Positions 1 to 7,882 of a stretch of DNA of 64,000 bases are shown here, piece by piece. The notes below the pieces were generated by a model. The model was not told the origin of the DNA, did not search any database, and saw only the letters and a program-made list of their open reading frames with translations. The DNA lies in contig JASHNS010000014.1 in the NCBI GenBank assembly GCA_030041515.1, positions 30,424-94,423 on the forward strand, in the 5' to 3' direction. The stretch is from Acidobacteriaceae bacterium. GTDB taxonomy: Bacteria > Acidobacteriota > Terriglobia > Terriglobales > Acidobacteriaceae. Position 1 is the first letter of the stretch. The number at the start of each line of letters is the position of its first letter. A program made the position numbers and the translations under genes.

Positions 1-1060
1 CGCCGTCGAGCCACCAGAAATCCACCCCCTGCTTCTCCAGCGGATCCAGCAGCAGCTTGTAGTAATTCCGCATGAACGTCTCGTTCGTGTCGTCGAACGG
101 AATCACTTTCTGTGTCGCGGGATTCAGTCCGAGCGCCTTCGACAAGGCGTCATACTGGCTATACCATGGGCCAACGCCGTCGTTCGGATGCCAGTTGAGC
201 GTAACGTGCAGCTGGCGATCGTGCATCCACTGGAGCATGGCCGCGGGATGGGGAATCAACTGCTTATTCCAGTCCAGCGCGCCCCAGTGCGGGGTGGTGT
301 GCCAGCCCATGTCCATCACCAGCACATCGAGCGGGAACTGATGGGCGTCATAGTCCAGAACGAGTTGCTGGAACTGGTCCTGCGTGAAGCTGTAATATCT
401 GGAGCGCCACGATCCCAGCATGTAGCGCGGCGGCAACGGAACCCGCCCGCTGATCGTTGTCAGATCGGTGAGGGCGGTTGTATACCCATCCAGGCCGTAG
501 CCGAAGAAATACCAGTCGTCGCGCTCATTTGTCGGCCGAGGCCTCATCCAGGGGTTTGCTCCGTCGCTCAGCAGAAACGTATCGTCGCGATACAGGAACC
601 ATCCATCCCGCGATACCACACCATCCGGGAGCGGCTCGGCCCCGCTGGCTCCGTCAAGGTTTTCCAGCGTCCCGCCCAGATTGCCTTTCTGTTGATCGCC
701 CGGATGCCAGGTCTGCCATTCCCCATCGCCCTTCCTGAAGGCGACGGACAAATTGGTCTCCTCGAAGCCCCGCGAGCCGCCGGTCCAGGTCAGCTTCATG
801 CGGGAGGTCTCGATGCTCAGCTTTCCTGCGGCGCGGCTTACCGTAAACGGCGGCGCAGTCACATCCCGCTCCCATGCGAAATACGATCGCTGGTCAATGA
901 ATTTCGCGTCGTTCGAGTACTCCATGCGAATCAGCGTGGGCGTGATCACAGTGAAGCGTGCATTGCCGTCGACGACTGGGTTCTTCTGCTCCGGCTGTTG
1001 CGCAGCAGCCGGAACCAGGCCAGCCACGAGAAGCGCGGCGATCAGGAGCAGTTTGGTCAT
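1..1060 (-). CDS. GH31 family glycosidase, secreted, 3' part cut by window edge
   Basis: The minus-strand frame opens at ATG 1058-1060 and runs off the left edge, so only the N-terminal ~353 residues are visible. The first ~20 residues (MTKLLLIAALLVAGLVPAAA) form a Sec signal peptide. Then follow a galactose-mutarotase-like N-terminal domain and the start of the GH31 barrel, recognisable by segments such as YMLGSWRSRYYSFTQDQF and VLVMDMGWH. The catalytic nucleophile region lies beyond the edge. GH31 enzymes hydrolyse alpha-glucosides or alpha-xylosides; substrate cannot be told from this part. The window holds two further GH31 genes at 26310-28523 and 46167-48665. Confidence 0.85.
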   Translation of the reverse strand, partial: MTKLLLIAALLVAGLVPAAAQQPEQKNPVVDGNARFTVITPTLIRMEYSNDAKFIDQRSYFAWERDVTAPPFTVSRAAGKLSIETSRMKLTWTGGSRGFEETNLSVAFRKGDGEWQTWHPGDQQKGNLGGTLENLDGASGAEPLPDGVVSRDGWFLYRDDTFLLSDGANPWMRPRPTNERDDWYFFGYGLDGYTTALTDLTTISGRVPLPPRYMLGSWRSRYYSFTQDQFQQLVLDYDAHQFPLDVLVMDMGWHTTPHWGALDWNKQLIPHPAAMLQWMHDRQLHVTLNWHPNDGVGPWYSQYDALSKALGLNPATQKVIPFDDTNETFMRNYYKLLLDPLEKQGVDFWWLDG

Positions 1061-1102
1061 TGCACTTTGCCAGGCAAGCGACTGAGCATTGCCACGGTGA
1101 TG

Positions 1103-1121
1103 AAACGATGTTCGCATTGCG
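1103..1121. promoter_or_regulatory. weak candidate DeoR-type operator upstream of the GH31 gene
   Basis: The segment AAACGATGTTCGCATTGCG combines two elements seen at stronger sites in this window: AAACGAT (as at 3574, 6770 and 20710) and TGTTCG/ATTGCG (as at 20690, read in either orientation). It lies about 45 bases upstream of the minus-strand GH31 start at 1060. Otherwise I see no gene between 1061 and about 1350. The assignment is inference from similarity only. Confidence 0.3.
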
Positions 1122-1362
1122 CTTCGTCCTTCAGGAGTTGTCCAGATCACACAGCCAACACGATAGCAGGATGAACAAATCTCTACTTCGAGAGCAGCCC
1201 CGGCATTTCGACAGCCGAAGCCGGTTGCCATTGAGTTTCGGTGGCAACGCGCCCCGCAGCATCGGAGTCGCGCCGGTCTGTCATCATCGATAGTTGCAGT
1301 CTGCCTCGGCAGGTTCTGATTCTTCTGGCCGGCTACGCGATCGGCATGGGGTGGAAGGGGAA

Positions 1363-2186
1363 GTGGTGACAAGCGGAGTTACTGAAGCCCGCAGCGCGTC
1401 CGAGTTGCGGCGAGAGATCAGCGCCCGCAACCAGGCACGCGCGCAGCACTACAGCATGAGATCTCCTGGGGCGCATCGGCGAGCGTAATCTTCGATGGCT
1501 CAGACGGCATCCACGGCAACTTTCTTCCCGGGTCGTGGACTCGGATCTGCAATCATCCTGCCTGGCGGAAGCGCCTGGAAAAAGCCTACTCAGCCAGCCG
1601 CTACGTCCCGCGGACGCAGGACCGTAAACGATTCGAACTGGATTGTGCCACCAGCTCCGATGCTCTCCTCATGAACATCTTCTGTTATCCGCGCCTGCTG
1701 AGCCGGCTTCGAGTGTGTGCCTTGCTGGGCATCGAACCAGGTCTGACGCCGGAGTTCGGCTTCCGCCCGGCCATACCTCTGACCAACGGCCGTACGGACC
1801 GAACCGAAATGGACATGAAGCTCGGTCCTCTGCTGGTCGAAGCCAAGCTCACGGAATCCGGCTTCCAGCGGGCTCCGCTGGGGCTGCTGTCCCGTTATCG
1901 CGACGTGAACGAAGCGTTCGATGCCGAGCTGCTGCCGCTGCGCGACGGCGTCGTACACTCGTGGCAACTGATTCGCGGAGTGCTGGCGGCCCATGCGACC
2001 GGCGGCTCATTTTTCGTGTTCTGCGACCGGCGGCGGCCGGATCTCATCGACCGCTGGTTTGAAGTGATGCACGCCGTGACCGACAGCTCGCTGCGGACCC
2101 GGTTGGGAATCCTCACCTGGCAGGAAATCGCAGAAACAGTGCCAAAATCGGTCCGTAGATTCCTGGGCGAGAAGTATGGCTTCTGA
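1363..2186 (+). pseudogene. PD-(D/E)XK nuclease-like protein (PGN_0703-like) with an apparent single-base frameshift
   Basis: The downstream frame (1386-2186) contains a nuclease-like core: RTEMDMKLG followed by LLVEAKLTES gives the D...ExK pattern of PD-(D/E)XK enzymes, preceded by SSDALLMNIFC, which I recognise from the PGN_0703 putative restriction endonuclease family. That frame has no ATG, GTG or TTG before codon 1671, although family-like sequence (HEISWGASASVIFDG...HGNFLPG) begins near 1456. The upstream part of the family (SELRREISARNQARAQHYS) lies in the other frame, starting at GTG 1363 behind GGAAGGGGA. One missing base near 1453-1457 would join them. The last 11 bases overlap the polymerase gene at 2176. 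Either a true pseudogene or a sequencing error. Confidence 0.7.
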
Positions 2187-3456
2187 GACTGAACCACGCC
2201 TGCGCTGGCTGCTCCTCGATCTGAACTCCTACTTTGCTTCCGTCGAGCAGGAACTCCGCCCGGAGCTGCGCGGGCGTCCGATCGCCGTCGTTCCTGTGGT
2301 GGCCGATACGACGTGCGCCATCGCGGCCAGCTACGAAGCCAAAGCGTTTGGCGTGCGCACCGGAACGCGAGTCGGCGACGCGAAGCGGATGTGTCCCGAC
2401 ATCGAGCTGGTCGAAGCCCGGCACGACGTCTATGTCGATTACCACAACCGAATCGTCGAAGCCGTCGAGCGCTGCGTGCCGGTATCGGCGGTGCTGTCGA
2501 TCGACGAGATGGCGTCGAGCCTGATCGGCCGCGAACAGCCGCTTTCTGCCGCGCTCGATCTGGCAAAACGCATCAAAGCCTCCATTCGGGACAGGGTTGG
2601 GACGACACTGCGCTGCTCGATCGGGCTTGCCCCGAATCGCTATCTCGCGAAGATCGCTTCGGACATGCAGAAACCGGACGGGCTGGTGGCCCTGACTTCG
2701 GACCAGCTTCCCTCGGCGCTGACCAAACTGACTTTACGCGACCTGCCCGGCGTAGGCGCCCGGATGGAGAAGCGCCTCCACGATCAGGGCATTGGCACGA
2801 TGCCGCAGTTACTGGGACTGAACCGCGAGCAGCTGAACGATGCCTGGGGCAGCATCAACGGCGAGAAGCTCTGGTACTGGCTGCGCGGCGAAGACTTTCA
2901 GGATCCGGAGCTCGAACATCAGAAGTCGATCAGCCAGAGCCATGTGCTGCCACCCGAGCTTCGCACGGAGGAGGGCTGCTACGCCGTCGCCCACAAGCTG
3001 CTGCACAAAGCGGCCATGCGGCTCAGAACCGCGCGGCTCTGGACGACCCACCTCTCGCTGACGATCAAATACGCAACAGCGCGCGGCGAATCCCGGCACT
3101 CCTCGGGAATCCATCAGTCGGTGTGGTCGGAGGGCCTGCCTGTGATTGAATGCCAGGACAATCAGACGCTGATCGAAACTCTGCAAAAGCTCTGGGCCAG
3201 ACGTCCACGGGATGAGCAGCATCGCAGGCCGTTTTATGTCGGCGTCTGGCTTGGAAACCTCGTGCCGGACCACTTGCACACGCTGAGCCTGTTCTCGAGC
3301 CTCGATACGGAAACGAAGCGGTCCCGGCTGACGAGCACGATGGACGCGCTGAATCAAAAATATGGAACCGCGACGCTGTTTTCGGCGAGCATGTTGCTGG
3401 CGCGTGCCGCCGCCCCCACACGAATTGCTTTCACCAACATTCCGGATCTCTTTTGA
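2176..3456 (+). CDS. Y-family DNA polymerase (DinB/UmuC/ImuB-like)
   Basis: 426 residues. The N-terminal palm carries the first metal ligand in LLLDLNSYFASVE (D15) and the Y-family signature SIDEM (D110, E111). A helix-hairpin-helix thumb segment (LRDLPGVGARMEKRLHDQGI) follows at about 190-215, then a little-finger domain. The protein ends in IPDLF, which resembles the C-terminal sliding-clamp binding motif. Such enzymes copy damaged DNA with low fidelity. The ATG lies inside the 3' end of the nuclease-like gene (11-base overlap) behind GGCGAGAAG, so the two genes are probably co-translated. SIDEM instead of the common SIDEA and the lack of Pol IV-specific features make dinB itself an uncertain name. 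Confidence 0.85.
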   Translation: MASETEPRLRWLLLDLNSYFASVEQELRPELRGRPIAVVPVVADTTCAIAASYEAKAFGVRTGTRVGDAKRMCPDIELVEARHDVYVDYHNRIVEAVERCVPVSAVLSIDEMASSLIGREQPLSAALDLAKRIKASIRDRVGTTLRCSIGLAPNRYLAKIASDMQKPDGLVALTSDQLPSALTKLTLRDLPGVGARMEKRLHDQGIGTMPQLLGLNREQLNDAWGSINGEKLWYWLRGEDFQDPELEHQKSISQSHVLPPELRTEEGCYAVAHKLLHKAAMRLRTARLWTTHLSLTIKYATARGESRHSSGIHQSVWSEGLPVIECQDNQTLIETLQKLWARRPRDEQHRRPFYVGVWLGNLVPDHLHTLSLFSSLDTETKRSRLTSTMDALNQKYGTATLFSASMLLARAAAPTRIAFTNIPDLF

Positions 3457-3571
3457 GCCGGCAAAAGCTTTGTGAGGCGAATCGGCTGATCCTGGGAACT
3501 CTGCCTGTAAGGAGTAAGATTCCACCGTCGCTGCCTCCGGAAAACTACCCGCTACAAGGTACGTTCCGGCG

Positions 3572-3588
3572 TAAAACGATCATCTGTA
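3572..3588. promoter_or_regulatory. candidate DeoR-type operator upstream of the SMP-30/uxuA operon
   Basis: TAAAACGATCATCTGTA shares the core AAACGATCAT with the composite element at 6747-6786 (and AAACGATC with 20686-20725). It lies about 120 bases before the first gene of the SMP-30/uxuA/SDR operon. The 249-base gap between 3457 and 3705 holds nothing else that I can name. Confidence 0.45.
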
Positions 3589-3705
3589 CTTGCTTTAGTA
3601 ACGGACAGACACCTTTTAAAACCCGCTGTTCTGCCCCAATCAATCGTCCTGGCTTGACAGCGGCGAGAGGCAGACCGTATACGGAGGGGGCAGCTCGTTC
3701 ACCGC

Positions 3706-4656
3706 ATGCCTATGGAAATGGAAATCATCGCCGACGATGGCAACCTGTGTGGGGAAGGTCCACTCTGGGACGAGAAAGCACGCACCTTGTACTGGACCGA
3801 CATCACCGGCCGGCGATTCTATCGTTACCTCTGGAACGAGCGGCGGCGCGAACGGCTCAGCAGTGACTTCCTGGTGGGCGGTTTTTGCCAGCAGCACGAC
3901 GGCGGTTTTCTGGTCACCAGCAGCCGGGGCATCTGGCTATGGCAGCCAGGAGATCCGGCCACCTTGATGGCCACTGAGGCCGACGGACAGGAATGCGTGA
4001 TGAACGACTGCGCAGCCGATCCGGAAGGCCGGGTGTACTCGGGATCGTTCCATCTGGACGACAACGGAAACTCCGCGCCCAGCTTTCTGTTCCGAGTGGA
4101 TACGGATGGGTCGGTTCACGTGGCCGACGAAGGAATTCGTTTCTCCAATGGTTTGGCGTTTTCTCCGGATGCCAGCGTCCTGTACTTCGCGGACACGGCC
4201 GCGCGTTGCATCTATCGCTATGCCTGGCGACGGAACGATGGCCTTCTCAGCGATCGCCGCGTGCTGGCCCGGATTGACCCCGCCGAGGGCGTCCCGGATG
4301 GGTTGGCCGTGGACGCGGAAGGCTTCATCTGGTGCGCTCACTGGTTTGGCGGATGCCTGACTCGCTACGACCCGGATGGCAAGCGCGAGCGGAAGGTGAG
4401 GGTGCCGGCCAGCCAGTCGTCCTCGCTTGTCTTTGGCGGCCCGGATCTGGATGAAATCTACATCACTTCGGCAGCGAAGCCTGACTCTTTGATCCTGGCG
4501 CCCGCTGGGTACGATCCCGCACAGGTTTTCTCCGGCGGTCCTGTTTACCGCTTCCGCTGCGGCATCCAGGGACAATTGAAGCATCGCTCGCGCATTTCCC
4601 GCGCCCTGCCGGCGGCAACACAAGAGGACAGCGGAACGGGCAGAAAGGAATCATGA
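3706..4656 (+). CDS. SMP-30/gluconolactonase/LRE family protein
   Basis: 316 residues with the six-bladed SMP-30 propeller. GEGPLWD near residue 17 carries the conserved metal-binding Glu, FSNGLAFSPD (~145) the Asn, and PDGLAVDAEG (~195) the Asp. These enzymes open sugar lactones to aldonic acids using a divalent metal. No signal peptide is present, so it is cytoplasmic. It is the first gene of an operon and shares an ATGA overlap with uxuA, which fits lactone hydrolysis in sugar-acid catabolism. Alternative in-frame ATGs at 3712 and 3718 cannot be excluded; the GGAGGGG at about 3686 is rather far from the start. The C-terminal ~25 residues look unconserved. Confidence 0.85.
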   Translation: MPMEMEIIADDGNLCGEGPLWDEKARTLYWTDITGRRFYRYLWNERRRERLSSDFLVGGFCQQHDGGFLVTSSRGIWLWQPGDPATLMATEADGQECVMNDCAADPEGRVYSGSFHLDDNGNSAPSFLFRVDTDGSVHVADEGIRFSNGLAFSPDASVLYFADTAARCIYRYAWRRNDGLLSDRRVLARIDPAEGVPDGLAVDAEGFIWCAHWFGGCLTRYDPDGKRERKVRVPASQSSSLVFGGPDLDEIYITSAAKPDSLILAPAGYDPAQVFSGGPVYRFRCGIQGQLKHRSRISRALPAATQEDSGTGRKES

Positions 4657-5879
4657 AACAAACGTGGCGCTGGTTCGGGCCGGAAGATCCTGTTCCCCTG
4701 CAGTACGCTGCACAGGCAGGGGCAACCGGAATCGTATCGGCGCTCCATCATCTGTATCGTGGCGAGGCGTGGCCGCAGGAAGAGGTCCTGCGGCGGCGCG
4801 ATGCCATCGCCGCGGCCGGGCTCGAGTGGTCGGTCGTGGAAAGCATCCCCATGCACAACTCCATCAAGCTGCGCTCGGGGCCGTATCGACTCCATATTGG
4901 CGCGTGGATCGATTCGATGGCGGCCATCGCGCACGCCGGCATCAGAACCATCTGCTACAACTTCATGCCGGTTGTGGACTGGGTGAGGACCGACATCGCC
5001 TGGCGTCTGCCGTCAACGGGCTACGCCGTTCGCTTCGACGCCATCGACTTCGCCGCGTACGACCTTTTCATCCTGAAGAGGGGCAAGGCCGAGGAGGACT
5101 ACTCCGTGGAGAGAAGGGAAGACGCGCGCCAGCGGTTCGAGCAGATGACCGGCGCGGAGATCGAGCGCCTGGAACGCACGCTCATTGCCGGCCTCTCCGC
5201 CTCGGAGTCCTCCTATGATCGCGAGTCGATGCGCGCGGGGATCGCAGCGTACGAAGGGATGACCGCGGAGGATCTGCGCGCGTCGCTGCTGGCATTTTTG
5301 CGAGAAGTGGGTCCGGTGGCCGAGGAACTCGGACTTCAGCTTGCCCTTCATCCGGATGACCCGCCCTGGTCGCTCTACGGCCTGCCGCGCATCGTATCGA
5401 CGGCGGATGATCTGCAGAAAATCCTGTGCGGCTACGATTCGCCAGTGAATGGGATCACCTTCTGCGCCGGTTCGCTTGGCGCGCGGAAAGACAACGACCT
5501 GGTCGCCATCGCTCGAGCTTGTGCCTCTCGCATTCATTTTCTGCATCTGCGCCAGGTGCGCCGCGAACCAGATGGGTCTTTTCATGAGGCCGAACACCTT
5601 GCGGGAAGCTCGGATATGATCGGCATCCTTCGCGCCATGCTGGCAGAGGAACGCAGGCGGGCAGAGACCGGACGGAGGGACTGGGAAATCCCCATGCGGC
5701 CGGATCATGGGCACCTGCTCGGGGACGACATCGGCAAACCCGGCAATGCGGGGTATTCTTTCGTCGGACGGCTCAAGGGATTGGCGGAGCTTCGCGGAGC
5801 CATTCACGGACTCCAGTCGGCTCTGCCGGAATTGCGAGGCCCGGGATGGAAACCGGACGAAGCAGGATCGGCGCCGTGA
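4653..5879 (+). CDS. uxuA: mannonate dehydratase UxuA
   Basis: 408 residues. The N-terminus (MKQTWRWFGPEDPVPL), the segments ATGIVSALHH, VVESIPMHNSIKL and WVRTDIAW, the motif HPDDPPWSLYGLPRI and the C-terminal MRPDHGHLLGDD are characteristic of UxuA, a TIM-barrel enzyme that dehydrates D-mannonate to 2-keto-3-deoxygluconate in hexuronate breakdown. The ATG overlaps the stop of the SMP-30 gene (ATGA) behind AAAGGAATC, and the stop overlaps a GTG of the next SDR gene, so the three are one operon. An unrelated mannonate dehydratase (ManD) is encoded at 57286-58494. Confidence 0.93.
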   Translation: MKQTWRWFGPEDPVPLQYAAQAGATGIVSALHHLYRGEAWPQEEVLRRRDAIAAAGLEWSVVESIPMHNSIKLRSGPYRLHIGAWIDSMAAIAHAGIRTICYNFMPVVDWVRTDIAWRLPSTGYAVRFDAIDFAAYDLFILKRGKAEEDYSVERREDARQRFEQMTGAEIERLERTLIAGLSASESSYDRESMRAGIAAYEGMTAEDLRASLLAFLREVGPVAEELGLQLALHPDDPPWSLYGLPRIVSTADDLQKILCGYDSPVNGITFCAGSLGARKDNDLVAIARACASRIHFLHLRQVRREPDGSFHEAEHLAGSSDMIGILRAMLAEERRRAETGRRDWEIPMRPDHGHLLGDDIGKPGNAGYSFVGRLKGLAELRGAIHGLQSALPELRGPGWKPDEAGSAP

Positions 5880-6658
5880 ACGACTTCTCCGGCAAAGCGG
5901 CTCTGGTAGCGGGAACCACGGGAATCGGGCGCGCGATTGCGCTGCGCCTGGCCGCTGGGGGCGCGCGGGTCCTGGCCTGCGGCGTCGACACAACAGCCAA
6001 TGCTGATCTGCACGCTCACGCTGCTGCGCAGGGTCTGGCAATCGAAGTGGAGTTCTGCGACGTTTCCGTTCCCGCCTCGGTGGAACATGTCGTTCATGCC
6101 GCATCGGAACGAATGAGTCGAATCGATATCCTGGTGAATGCCGCCGCGATCCATCCCTTCGGGAGTGTGCTGGAGACCGATCCCGAGACCTGGAACCGCT
6201 GCATGGCCATCAATGTTGGGGGAATTTACCTGCTCGCACGCGCCGTGATTCCCGTGATGAAGCAGAACGGCGGCGGCAGCATCATCAATCTCGCGTCTGT
6301 GCAGGGATACGCCTGCCAGCCAGGTGTAGCCGCCTACGCGACTTCCAAAGGCGCCATTCATAGTCTCACCCGTGCGCTCGCCCTGGACCATGCCGCCGAT
6401 GGCATCCGGGTGAACTCCATCAGCCCCGGATCGGTGCGCACTCCGATGCTGGCGAATTCGGCGGCCCATTTCGCTGCGGACATCCCAGTGGAAGCCGCCT
6501 TCGCCCGTTTCGGAGCCGCGCACCCCCTGGGGCGTATCGGAACTCCCGAGGAAGTCGCCGAACTGGCGGCATTCCTCGCTTCAGACAAGGCGGCGTTCTG
6601 CACCGGCTCCGACTTTCTTGTGGACGGAGGACTGCTCGCCGGTCTTGGCGTGCGCTGA
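5876..6658 (+). CDS. SDR family NAD(P)-dependent oxidoreductase
   Basis: About 260 residues of classical short-chain dehydrogenase: cofactor loop GTTGIGRA near the N-terminus, NAAA after strand 4, catalytic Ser in INLASVQGY, the YATSK Tyr/Lys pair, and PGSVRTPM plus VDGGLL near the end. I chose GTG 5876 because it overlaps the uxuA stop (GTGA) and has AGGA 8 bases upstream. ATG 5846, with GAGG 7 bases upstream, would add ten residues. Co-transcription with uxuA suggests oxidation/reduction of a sugar acid, for example a fructuronate reductase-like step, but substrate cannot be read from the sequence. Confidence 0.85.
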   Translation: MNDFSGKAALVAGTTGIGRAIALRLAAGGARVLACGVDTTANADLHAHAAAQGLAIEVEFCDVSVPASVEHVVHAASERMSRIDILVNAAAIHPFGSVLETDPETWNRCMAINVGGIYLLARAVIPVMKQNGGGSIINLASVQGYACQPGVAAYATSKGAIHSLTRALALDHAADGIRVNSISPGSVRTPMLANSAAHFAADIPVEAAFARFGAAHPLGRIGTPEEVAELAAFLASDKAAFCTGSDFLVDGGLLAGLGVR

Positions 6659-6746
6659 TGCACGTGCATCATGGCGCGAAAATCTCTGGTCTGCCGAGTG
6701 ACGGGGCGGGGTCGGCGCCAGGGAAAAGGAGCCGGCGATGCGCTTC

Positions 6747-6786
6747 CGCAAATGTTCTTTTTGCGGCAAAACGATCATTTTCTGGT
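6747..6786. promoter_or_regulatory. composite operator upstream of the ROK/ManA-like operon
   Basis: A 40-bp element made of CCGCAAATGTTCTTTTT, a short linker, and AAACGATCATTTTCTGG. The second half is an inverted, degenerate copy of the first. The same two half-sites occur in the same order and with the same 11-base separation (TGTTC to AAACGATC) at 20686-20725. The first part also forms an inverted repeat (CCGCAAA...TTTGCGG). It lies 164 bases upstream of the ROK gene in an otherwise empty 291-base gap. Proposed ligand: the DeoR-type regulator at 19780-20622. Confidence 0.55.
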
Positions 6787-6949
6787 ATCCTTTTATTGCA
6801 TAAATGGCACCCCCTCCCTCCCATCCCGGTTCGGAGAGTTCGTTCGCCGCGCGCCTCATTGTGCCGCCGGCCCGCGGGCCGGCGCACTCTTTGAACTACA
6901 GCATGCATTCGCGCTGTCCCTTGAGTTCGGGGAATTGGAGTAGACCAAG

Positions 6950-7882
6950 ATGACAGTCCTCGCGGTCGACCTGGGAGGAACGCATGCGACCTGCGCCGCA
7001 GTCGAAGGCAGGAAAATTCTGGCTTCGGAGACGGTGAACCTTCCCCAATCTCTGCCGCTGGCTGCCGCGCTCGCAGCCATTGCGCCTCCGCTGCACAAGC
7101 TCCATTCGACCTGGACGGCGGAAGGGATCGGCTTCGGATTTTGCGGACTGGTCGATCCAAATCGCGCGCGCATCACTTCCACCAATGGCAAATACACCGA
7201 CGCGGTGGGTGTGGATCTGACAAGCTGGGCGCGCGAAGAGTTCGGGCTGCCGCTTCGCCTCGAAAACGATGCCCGCCTGGCGCTGCTGGGAGAGTGGTAT
7301 GCCGGAGCAGCGCGCGGAGAGACGGACATCGTCATGTTTACCCTCGGCACGGGGATTGGAGGGGTCGCCATGATGGGCGGCCATCTCGTGCGCGGCAAAC
7401 ACCAGCAGGCCGGCGTCCTTGGAGGGCATATACCGGTCACCCTTATCGGCCGGCGCTGTACCTGTGGAGGGGTGGGATGCGCGGAATCCGAGGCCTCGGG
7501 GTGGTCGCTTCCCCTGATTGCGGAATCCTGGCCTGGCTTCGCCGACAGCGCTCTGGCTCCAGGAAAAGTCACCTTCGAAAACGTATTTGCCTGGGCGGCG
7601 AAGGGTGACAAGGTCGCTCAACAGCTCGTTGACCACTGCCTGAGGGTTTGGGGGGCGGCGGCCGTCGCTGCTGTTCACGCCTTCGACCCGGATTTGCTGG
7701 TGTATGGCGGCGGAGTGATGAAGAGCGCCGCCGTGATCCTGCCTTATGTACAGGATTATGTTCGGCAGAACGCCTGGACTCCATGGGGTACAGTCCGGGT
7801 GACGGCCGCGCTGCTTGGCAACGATGCTGCTCTCCTTGGTGTGACTCCGCTCTTCGAACAGGAGCTTTCCGTTGTACGATAG
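6950..7882 (+). CDS. ROK family sugar kinase
   Basis: 310 residues with no HTH domain, hence a kinase rather than a repressor. AVDLGGTHATCA is the ATP phosphate loop, LENDARLALLGEW contains the catalytic Asp region, TLGTGIGGVAMMGG is the second phosphate motif, and GHIPV with CTCGGVGCAESEAS is the ROK zinc site (a His and Cys cluster). ROK kinases phosphorylate glucose, fructose, N-acetylmannosamine or similar sugars at the expense of ATP. The stop overlaps the start of the isomerase-like gene by 11 bases, which suggests that kinase and isomerase act in sequence. Confidence 0.88.
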   Translation: MTVLAVDLGGTHATCAAVEGRKILASETVNLPQSLPLAAALAAIAPPLHKLHSTWTAEGIGFGFCGLVDPNRARITSTNGKYTDAVGVDLTSWAREEFGLPLRLENDARLALLGEWYAGAARGETDIVMFTLGTGIGGVAMMGGHLVRGKHQQAGVLGGHIPVTLIGRRCTCGGVGCAESEASGWSLPLIAESWPGFADSALAPGKVTFENVFAWAAKGDKVAQQLVDHCLRVWGAAAVAAVHAFDPDLLVYGGGVMKSAAVILPYVQDYVRQNAWTPWGTVRVTAALLGNDAALLGVTPLFEQELSVVR

